Origin: Halorubellus sp034808145
GTDB lineage: Archaea > Halobacteriota > Halobacteria > Halobacteriales > Natrialbaceae
Length of the DNA stretch: 64,000 nt
NCBI RefSeq assembly: GCF_034808145.1
Contig: NZ_JAXHGM010000006.1
Span: 62,001-126,000 of the forward strand
Direction: 5' to 3'
Below, in pieces: positions 57,982 through 64,000 of this stretch. The notes beneath the pieces were generated by a model. It saw only the letters and a program-made list of their open reading frames with translations. It made no database searches and had not been told where the DNA came from. A program made the position numbers and the translations under genes. Position 1 is the first letter of the stretch, and the number at the start of each line of letters is the position of its first letter.

Positions 57982-59460
57982 TCAGTCGTCAGCCGGTGGT
58001 GCGTCAGTCGGTCGTTCGTCGACGGTCGGACTGGTGACGAACCCGCGGTCGAGGAGCGTGCTCGCGAACAGCACGAGCGGTGAGAGGAACGCGAAGAAGT
58101 AGTACGGCGCGAACCCGGCGAGGCCGAACGTCCCGGCCCAGGGTGCGACGCCGAGGACGCCCGCCATGTAGACGCTGCCGGCGTGCCACGGGATGAGCGC
58201 GCCGGTGGGCGTGCCCGCCGATTCGATGGCGCGCGAGAGGTCCGCGGAGTCGAGGTCGTACTCGTCGTAGAGGTTCCGTAGCGTCATGCCGGGGACGACG
58301 ATGCTCATGTACTGCTGGGCGGAGAACACGTTCACGGCGATGGCGGACGCGCCGGTGCTCGCGACGAGGGTCCGTCGGTTCGTGACGGCTTCGGCGACCT
58401 CGTGCGCGAGGACGGCGAGGACGCCGGTGCGTTCGAGTGCGCCGCCGAGCGAGAGCGCGAGGACGACGACGGATATCGTCCACGCCGACCCGGTGAGCCC
58501 GCCGCTCTCGAGGAGGTCGTCGAGGACCTCGAGGCCGGTCTCCGGGCCCGTCCCGTTGAGGAAGACCGTCCAGGCGTCGGTGAACGCGACGCCCTGGACG
58601 AGGACGGTGGTGGCGACGCCGGCGAACACGCCAGCGACGAGCGTGGGGAGCGCGGGATAGCCGGCGAGGGCGAGTCCGAACGTCACGACGAGCGGGACGA
58701 ACACGAGCGGGCTGAGGTCGTAGATGCCGGCGAGGGCCGTCTGGATGTCGGCGATGCGGCCGGCGGGGATGGTGCCGCCGGCGCGCAGGCCGAGTATCGC
58801 GTAGAGGGCGACGGCGAGTCCGAACGCGACGACGGTGCCGTTCCGCATCGCGCGGATGTGGTCGTAGAGGTCGGTGTCGGTGACGGCCGCGGCGAGGTTC
58901 GTGGTGTCCGAGAGCGGCGACTGCTTGTCGCCGGCGTAGGCGCCGGAGAGGATGGCGCCGGCGGTCATGGGGACGGGGATGCCGAGGCCGGAGCCGATGC
59001 CGACGAACGCGACGCCGAGCGTGCCGGCGGTCGTCCACGAGGAGCCGATGGCGAACGCGACGACGCCCGCGAGGAGTGCGGTGACGGGCAGGAACACGGT
59101 GGGCGTCAGGAGGTCGAGTCCGTACTGCATGAGGCCGGGGATGGTGCCGGCGGCGATCCAGGTCGCGATGAGGGCGTAGATGACGAACAGGAGGAGGATG
59201 GACTGGAGTCCGGTGAGGAGCGACTGTGCGATGCCGTCGTAGACGTCGCTCCACGTGTACCCGAGCCAGTACGTGCCGACGGCTGCCGTGATGACGATGC
59301 TCCAGAGCAGTGGCGCGTGCGGTGCGAGTTGGAGGTAGCCGGACCCGATGCCGAGCGAGAGGACGACGCCGAGAACTGGGACGAGCGCTTGCCGGAGGCT
59401 CGGCCGCCGCTCGGGGTCGAGGTCGTCGTACGTCGCCGGTTCGAACGAGAGGGAAGCCAT
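57982..59460 (-). CDS. nhaC: NhaC-family Na+/H+ antiporter (second copy)
   Basis: A 492-aa protein with 11-12 membrane segments. It has the family blocks FAIGSSWTTAGTLGVAFVGIGSGLGIPVPMTAGAILSGAYAGDKQSPLSDTTNLAAAV and NVFSAQQYMSIVVPGMTLRNLYDEYDL, resembling the Na+/malate-lactate/NhaC antiporters (MleN-like). It is a different subfamily from the NhaC at 12537. The ATG at 59460 (MASLSFEPATYDD) was chosen because 'tttaat' lies 25-30 nt upstream, fitting a leaderless start; an ATG six nt further up is possible. Confidence 0.92.
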   Translation of the reverse strand: MASLSFEPATYDDLDPERRPSLRQALVPVLGVVLSLGIGSGYLQLAPHAPLLWSIVITAAVGTYWLGYTWSDVYDGIAQSLLTGLQSILLLFVIYALIATWIAAGTIPGLMQYGLDLLTPTVFLPVTALLAGVVAFAIGSSWTTAGTLGVAFVGIGSGLGIPVPMTAGAILSGAYAGDKQSPLSDTTNLAAAVTDTDLYDHIRAMRNGTVVAFGLAVALYAILGLRAGGTIPAGRIADIQTALAGIYDLSPLVFVPLVVTFGLALAGYPALPTLVAGVFAGVATTVLVQGVAFTDAWTVFLNGTGPETGLEVLDDLLESGGLTGSAWTISVVVLALSLGGALERTGVLAVLAHEVAEAVTNRRTLVASTGASAIAVNVFSAQQYMSIVVPGMTLRNLYDEYDLDSADLSRAIESAGTPTGALIPWHAGSVYMAGVLGVAPWAGTFGLAGFAPYYFFAFLSPLVLFASTLLDRGFVTSPTVDERPTDAPPADD

Positions 59461-59741
59461 ACCCATTTTGAATAACCTGAAGTAATTAAATCGTTCGGAA
59501 TTATACCCACCACGCATGTGGTGTGGTGTCGACAGACACGTTCACGACCACCACATATCGGGAGCGGGCCACCTCGAAGGGCACGACCCGCAAGTCCCAA
59601 CCCGAGGATTCCGCAAGCTAGCGGAACGGAGACGTCGGAGCAGAGACGGCAGAGCAGAGCGGACGGAACCGGCGCGAACGGACCAAGAACCACGAACCAG
59701 TACGAGGACGGCTCGCGACGCTCCGTGGGTTGCTCGTCGAG

Positions 59742-59769
59742 AGAAGCGCTCCGGCTGGAATCTGAACCG
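59742..59769 (-). repeat. degenerate copy of the tRNA-Glu 3' end (a)
   Basis: AGAAGCGCTCCGGCTGGAA with TCTGAACCG matches the true tRNA end AGAAGTGCTCCGTCTGGGA with TTTGAACCC (59961-59988) with five or so mismatches. No tRNA body is attached. It looks like an att scar. Confidence 0.55.
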
Positions 59770-59814
59770 ATAGGAGGCGGTCCCGCTCGCTCCGCTCGCG
59801 GTCGATGGAAGCAG

Positions 59815-59842
59815 GAAGATGCTCTGTCCGGGATTTGAACCG
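59815..59842 (-). repeat. degenerate copy of the tRNA-Glu 3' end (b)
   Basis: GAAGATGCTCTGTCCGGGA with TTTGAACCG resembles the tRNA-Glu end, with one extra base and a few changes. It is a second scar, 73 nt from the first. A weaker third match (GGACTCGAATCCC) is near 59889. Confidence 0.55.
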
Positions 59843-59965
59843 AAACCAGGCGTGCTCGCTCACGTTCGTTCGCTGCGCGCGACTGGTAGGACTCGAATCC
59901 CAGCCGTCCGCGCTTCGTTCCGCGCAACCGCCTCGCTATCGCTCGGCGGTTGGCGTCGGGAGAAG

Positions 59966-60040
59966 TGCTCCGTCTGGGATTTGAACCCAGGTCATCGGCT
60001 CGAAAGGCCGAAATGATTGGCCGGACTACACCAACGGAGC
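59966..60040 (-). tRNA. trnE: tRNA-Glu (UUC)
   Basis: 75 nt. The acceptor stem GCTCCGT pairs with ACGGAGC, with discriminator A and no encoded CCA. The anticodon stem-loop TCGGC-CTTTCGA-GCCGA gives anticodon UUC (complement of 60002-60004). The T-arm CTGGG-TTCAAAT-CCCAG is perfect. No intron. Its 3' end faces the cluster of degenerate copies. Confidence 0.96.
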
Positions 60041-60153
60041 GCGTACCAGTTCATTCCGGGTGGTAAAATTAAAGGGTTTCGTTATCGCCGTCCAGACCCC
60101 GGCGTCGTCCCCGAGAACCGTTATCACGCCTCGGCGCGAAGATCGAGACAGAC

Positions 60154-61440
60154 ATGACCGACGAGTCGGAGGGACTGCAGCGGAGTACGGCCGCGGCGGT
60201 CGAGTACGTCGGAGAGACGACGGACGCGCTCGTCGACCTGACGAGGGACCTGCTCGCCGCCGACTCGCAGAACCCGCCCGGTGACACCACCGCGGTCGCG
60301 TCCGTCGTCCGCGACGCTATGGAGGCCGTCGACGTCACGGTCCGGGAGTCGTCGGTCGACCCGGCGAAACCGAACCTCCTGTTCGAGGTCGCCGGCGAGC
60401 GCGACCTGACGTTGCTCTACAACGGGCACCTCGACACCGTCGGGTACGACGCGAGCGAGTGGGCGTACGACCCGCTCGGGGAGCGCGCGACGGTCGACGG
60501 CGACGACCGGGTCTACGGCCGCGGCGCGACCGACATGAAGGGCCCGCTCGCCGCGATGCTGCACGCGGCACGCGCCTACCGGGCCGTCGACGAACGCCCG
60601 CCGGTGACGCTCGCGTACGCGGTCGTCAGCGACGAGGAGACCGGCGGCGACGCGGGACTCCCGTCGGTCGTCGACGCCCTCGACGCCGACGGCTGCGTCA
60701 TCGGCGAGACCACGTGCGAGGGCGGCCGTCACTCCGTCACCGTCGCCGACCGCGGGAGCATCTGGCTGACGCTCGACGCCACCGGCGAGGGCGCGCACGG
60801 GTCGCGGCCGACGCTCGGCGTGAACGCCGTCGACGAACTCTGGGCGGCCGTCACGCACCTCCGGGACTCGCTCACCGAGCGACCGCTCGACGTTCCCGCG
60901 GACGTCGACGCCATCGTCGAGCGGTCCGTCGACTACTACGCACCCATCATGGGCGACCGAGCCGCTAGCGACACGTTCAGGCACCCGACCGCGAACCTCG
61001 GCGAGTTCCGCGGAGGCGACACCATCAACGCCGTCCCCGAGAGCGCTCGCGCACGCCTCGACGTCCGCGTCGTCGCCGGCGTCGACACCAAGGCGGTGCT
61101 CGCGGACATCCGCGAGTGCCTGCGCGAGCACGACCGCGTCGAACTCACGGACGTCTCCTGGAGTCGCGGCACGTACGTCCCCCTCGACGGCCCAATCGCG
61201 ACCGCGACCGCCGAGACCGCGGCAGCCGTCGTCGGCGAGCGCGTGCACCGACGGAGCGCGACCGGCGGTGGCGACACGAAGACCCTGCGGAACGCGGGCA
61301 TCCCGACCGTCGAGTTCGCACTCGGTACCGACACCGTCCACGCGCTCGACGAGTACACGACCGTCGACGCCCTCGCGGCGAACGCCGAGGTGTACGCGCG
61401 TCTCCCCGACGCGTTCGCTCGTGCATACGACGAGGGTTGA
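60154..61440 (+). CDS. M20-family peptidase / deacylase (ArgE-DapE-like)
   Basis: A 428-aa protein with the dinuclear zinc motifs: NGHLDTVG (His, Asp), GRGATDMKG (bridging Asp), SDEETGG (catalytic Glu-Glu), the dimerisation-domain start GEGAHGSRP and the last ligand region in FALGTDTVHALDEY. It is the group of acetylornithine deacetylase, succinyl-DAP desuccinylase and carboxypeptidases. The exact amide substrate is unknown. Confidence 0.93.
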   Translation: MTDESEGLQRSTAAAVEYVGETTDALVDLTRDLLAADSQNPPGDTTAVASVVRDAMEAVDVTVRESSVDPAKPNLLFEVAGERDLTLLYNGHLDTVGYDASEWAYDPLGERATVDGDDRVYGRGATDMKGPLAAMLHAARAYRAVDERPPVTLAYAVVSDEETGGDAGLPSVVDALDADGCVIGETTCEGGRHSVTVADRGSIWLTLDATGEGAHGSRPTLGVNAVDELWAAVTHLRDSLTERPLDVPADVDAIVERSVDYYAPIMGDRAASDTFRHPTANLGEFRGGDTINAVPESARARLDVRVVAGVDTKAVLADIRECLREHDRVELTDVSWSRGTYVPLDGPIATATAETAAAVVGERVHRRSATGGGDTKTLRNAGIPTVEFALGTDTVHALDEYTTVDALAANAEVYARLPDAFARAYDEG

Positions 61441-61530
61441 GCGACGAGCGCGAGCGGTCGGGCGTCGGGAGCGTGGTAAGCGCTCGCCGCTTCCGGAACG
61501 CCTACCTCGGAGTCGGGCGACGCCACGGGT

Positions 61531-62271
61531 ATGAAGCACGTTCGCTTCCGGGACCCAGCGGGTGCGGTCCGGCGCGGCGAGTACCACGACGACGACACCG
61601 TCTCGTTCGCCGGTGCGACCTACGACGTCGACAGCGTCGACGTCCTCGCGCCGTGCGAGCCGTCGAAGGTCGTGTGCGTCGGCCGGAACTACGTCGAGCA
61701 CGCCGACGAGATGGACAACGACGTCCCCGACCGACCGCTCCTGTTCCTGAAACCGCCGAACGCGGTGGCGAGTCACCGGACCGACGTCACGCTCCCGGCG
61801 GGGAAGGACCGGCTAGACTTCGAGGCCGAGCTCGGCGTCGTCATCGGCGAGCAGGCCAAGCACCTCGACGTCGACGACGCGATGGACGCCGTCGCGGGCT
61901 ACACGTGCGTGAACGACGTGTCGAACCGCGACGACCAGCGCCGGGAGACGAACTGGGTGCGTGGGAAGGCGTTCGACGGCGCCGCCCCCATCGGGCCCGT
62001 CGTCGCGACGCCCGACGAGGTCCCCGAGGACGCACACGTGCGGTCGTTCCTGAACGGCGACCGGAAGCAGGACGGGTCGCTCGACCAGATGGTGTTCTCG
62101 GTGCCGGAGTTGCTCGCGGAGATCACGACGTACATGACGCTCGAGCCCGGTGACGTCGTCGCGACGGGGACGCCCGCGGGCGTCGGCCGCCTGAGCGACG
62201 GGGACGACGTCCGCGTCGAGGTCGAGGGCGTCGGCGCGCTCTCCCACACCGTCTCGGTTCCGGAACGCTGA
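61531..62271 (+). CDS. fumarylacetoacetate hydrolase (FAH) family protein
   Basis: A 246-aa protein. The FAH core is present: KVVCVGRNYVEHADEM, RPLLFLKPPNAVASHR, DFEAELGVVIGE (metal-binding Glu pair), YTCVNDVSNRD, and SVPELLAEITTYMTLEPGDVVATGTPAGVG. Members hydrolyse or decarboxylate oxo-acids such as 2-keto-3-deoxy sugars, oxaloacetate or hydroxypentadienoate products, with Mg2+. The neighbouring sugar dehydrogenase pair suggests a sugar-acid pathway, but this is inference. Confidence 0.92.
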   Translation: MKHVRFRDPAGAVRRGEYHDDDTVSFAGATYDVDSVDVLAPCEPSKVVCVGRNYVEHADEMDNDVPDRPLLFLKPPNAVASHRTDVTLPAGKDRLDFEAELGVVIGEQAKHLDVDDAMDAVAGYTCVNDVSNRDDQRRETNWVRGKAFDGAAPIGPVVATPDEVPEDAHVRSFLNGDRKQDGSLDQMVFSVPELLAEITTYMTLEPGDVVATGTPAGVGRLSDGDDVRVEVEGVGALSHTVSVPER

Positions 62272-62379
62272 GCGTCGACTGCTGACCGCCGACTGCTGAC
62301 TGCCGACCGCTGCGAGCGGTTCGGGCCGGAGCGAGCGCGGCGAGTGACAAGACTCAAGGTTTAGGTTTGCCTAAGACGC

Positions 62380-62955
62380 GTGAACATGGAGCTGACGCGT
62401 CGGGACGCGATGGGGGCGCTCGCGGCCGCGGGCGTCGTCGTCGGCGCGGGCGTCGTCGCGGATCGCTTCACGGGCAGCGAGGACGACCCGCCGCCGTTCG
62501 ACGGCCACGCGCTCGCGACGACCGTCGCCGTCGGCCGCGCCGTGTACCCGAGCGACCTGGAGAACGTCGAGTCGTTCGTCCGCACGTACGCGCTCTCGCG
62601 GAGCGAGGACGACGACGCGTACCGCGCCGGGATGGCGGCCGCCGTCGCCGCGCTCGACGAGTACACGCGGGAGTGGTACGACAGCGACTACGTCGACCTG
62701 AGCGCCGAGACCGCCGAGACGGTGCTGTACGAGATGGGCGTCGACGTCGAGGACCCCGACCCCGAGGGCGTGCCCGCCGAGCGCGTACGATACTACCTCG
62801 TGAACGAGCTCCTGTACGCGCTCTACACGACCGACACCGGCGGCCGGCTCGTCGGCCTCGAGAACCCACAGGGGTTCCCGGGCGGGACGGACAGCTACCA
62901 GCGCGGGCCCGGCCGAGTGACCGACGGCGCGAGCGACGGCACAGAGGGAGCATGA
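62380..62955 (+). CDS. gluconate 2-dehydrogenase subunit 3-like Tat protein
   Basis: A 191-aa protein with a twin-arginine signal (LTRRDAMGALAAAGVVVGAGVVADRF) and the subunit-3 domain (PF13618-like: ALATTVAVGRAVYPSD near 45-60, then VNELLYALYTTDTGGRLVGLENPQGFPGGTDSYQRGPG, whose closing GYPG-like motif is typical). It is the small exported chaperone-like subunit of membrane FAD sugar dehydrogenases. Its TGA overlaps the next gene's ATG (ATGA), and the partner is the GMC oxidoreductase. Confidence 0.92.
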   Translation: MNMELTRRDAMGALAAAGVVVGAGVVADRFTGSEDDPPPFDGHALATTVAVGRAVYPSDLENVESFVRTYALSRSEDDDAYRAGMAAAVAALDEYTREWYDSDYVDLSAETAETVLYEMGVDVEDPDPEGVPAERVRYYLVNELLYALYTTDTGGRLVGLENPQGFPGGTDSYQRGPGRVTDGASDGTEGA

Positions 62956-64000
62956 CGCGGCCGGGAACGGACGGCGGCGTCGGCGACGGCCGCGACCGGT
63001 CGGCGAGCGAGCGCGTCGACGTCTGCGTGGTCGGCGCCGGCCCCGCGGGCGGTCTCGTCGCGGACCGCCTCGCGAGCGCGGGGCACGACGTCGTCGTCCT
63101 GGAGGCCGGGCCGCGGTTCGACCGCGGCGAGCGCATCGACCGCGTCGAGCGCGACATCCGCCCGAGCTACCATCCGCGCGAGGTCTGGGACATGGGTGGC
63201 GAGCGCGACGCGTACACGTCCAGCGGCGAGAAAGGGTACCCGCTGAACGCGGCGCGCGTGAAGGGGGTCGGCGGGACGACCCTCCACTGGCAGGGGATGG
63301 TGTTCCGCCTGCACGAGCGCGACTTCGACGAGCACGCGCGCGCCGCCGGCGTCGACCCGTGGCCACTCGCGTACGACGACCTCCGGCCGTACTACGCGAG
63401 CGCCGAGGACGAACTCGGCGTCGCCGGCACCGCCGGCGACAACCCCTACGCGCCACCGCGGGACGAACCGTACCCCATGCCTGGGTTCCCGCCGAGCTAC
63501 TCGGACTCGCTGTTCGCCGAGGCCTGCGACGCCCTGGACGTGACGATGCACACCGTCCCGAACGCGCGCAACTCGGAGTCGAGGGACGGCCGCGCGGCGT
63601 GCCAGGGCTGGGGGACGTGCAAGCCCGTCTGCCCGAGCGGCGCGAAGTACGACGCGACCGTCCACGTCGACAGCGCCGAAGACGAGGGTGCGCGCGTCGT
63701 CGACCGCGCGCCCGTCCAGCGGCTCGAACACGACCGCGCCGGCGACGCCGTGACGACCGCCGTCTACGCGACGCCGGACGGCGAGGAGCACCGCCAAGCG
63801 GCCCGCGAGTTCGTCCTCGCCGCCGGCGGCATCGAGATACCGCGACTGCTCCTCCTCTCCGCGAGCGAGCGATACCCCCGCGGCCTCGCGAACTCGTCGA
63901 ACCTCGTCGGGCGGTACTTCCACGACCACCTCTTCGCCGGCATGGGCGGCCGACTCGACGAACCCACGCGACAGAACCACGTCGGGTTCCTCACGAGCGA
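62952..64000 (+). CDS. GMC oxidoreductase (gluconate/sorbitol 2-dehydrogenase large subunit-like), 3'-truncated by the window
   Basis: 349 codons are visible; the gene continues beyond 64000. An FAD-binding start VDVCVVGAGPAGGLVADRLASAGHDVVVLEAG is followed by VKGVGGTTLHWQGMVFRLHERDF, and the cysteine-bearing block AACQGWGTCKPVCPSGAKYDATVHV is typical of the alcohol/sugar dehydrogenase branch. With subunit 3 it should form a Tat-exported, membrane-facing flavin dehydrogenase; a cytochrome subunit may follow outside the window. It has no signal of its own and could be carried out with the small subunit (inference). Confidence 0.92.
   Translation, partial: MTRPGTDGGVGDGRDRSASERVDVCVVGAGPAGGLVADRLASAGHDVVVLEAGPRFDRGERIDRVERDIRPSYHPREVWDMGGERDAYTSSGEKGYPLNAARVKGVGGTTLHWQGMVFRLHERDFDEHARAAGVDPWPLAYDDLRPYYASAEDELGVAGTAGDNPYAPPRDEPYPMPGFPPSYSDSLFAEACDALDVTMHTVPNARNSESRDGRAACQGWGTCKPVCPSGAKYDATVHVDSAEDEGARVVDRAPVQRLEHDRAGDAVTTAVYATPDGEEHRQAAREFVLAAGGIEIPRLLLLSASERYPRGLANSSNLVGRYFHDHLFAGMGGRLDEPTRQNHVGFLTS

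Larger units (their letters stand above)
59461..59965. other. gene-free region with degenerate tRNA-Glu end copies
   Basis: About 500 nt with no gene. It is more AT-rich near 59470-59510 (the NhaC promoter). From 59600 on it contains several broken copies of the tRNA-Glu 3' end (see repeats), suggesting old insertion and excision events at the neighbouring tRNA. Confidence 0.55.

Overview
The window comes from a haloarchaeon (class Halobacteria). The signs are high G+C with strongly GC-biased third positions, very acidic proteins, an intron-bearing tRNA-Trp, form III RuBisCO, blue-copper halocyanin-type lipoproteins with twin-arginine signals, a PGF-CTERM surface protein, DUF7344/TRASH/Lrp-type regulators, and many start codons lying about 25-30 nt after an AT-rich TATA-like box (leaderless mRNAs). 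No genus can be named from the sequence alone.

Layout. 1-4300: a cut-off TrmB-type regulator, an SMR transporter, a zinc ribbon, guaB and a DUF5794/DUF5795-like pair. 4318-4497: tRNA-Trp with a 106-nt intron. 4479-12044: a 7.5-kb integrated element of lower G+C, bounded by a 20-bp direct repeat of the tRNA-Trp 3' end. It carries three type IV pilin-like genes, a possible LAGLIDADG-like DNA-binding protein, small proteins, an archaeo-eukaryotic-type primase, a broken zinc-ribbon gene and a tyrosine integrase next to the right att site. A 1-kb gene-free stretch ahead of the primase holds repeats and palindromes and is the best candidate for a replication control region.

12045-31300 is ordinary chromosome: NhaC antiporter, iron-ADH-like enzyme, two HAD phosphatase paralogues, a GAF histidine kinase, a duplicated-domain Tat lipoprotein, a UbiA-lycopene cyclase fusion, GNAT, VanZ-like, ornithine cyclodeaminase, FAD oxidoreductase, aldo/keto reductase, Y-family polymerase with a PIP box, a J-domain membrane protein and a uracil-DNA glycosylase. 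31400-34500 includes a probable copper-handling cluster (Lrp-TRASH regulator, HMA chaperone, two halocyanin-like lipoproteins). 34500-45200 holds MscS, acyl-CoA dehydrogenase, a PGF-CTERM protein, a methyltransferase, RuBisCO III, a HAD-IIA phosphatase, NUDIX, a phosphotransferase and a Gfo/Idh/MocA oxidoreductase.

45293-49425 is a row of three acidic, mostly disordered proteins, each ending in a short basic-hydrophobic amphipathic helix. With the integrated pilin element, it is the best candidate here for an undescribed system. 49579-64000: sucCD, a 7TM-PAS-PAS histidine kinase, a DUF7344-like HTH protein, ribosomal L10e, two divergent peptide-type ABC permeases, a second NhaC, tRNA-Glu flanked by degenerate copies of its own 3' end, an M20 peptidase, an FAH-family hydrolase, and a Tat-exported sugar dehydrogenase pair cut by the window edge.
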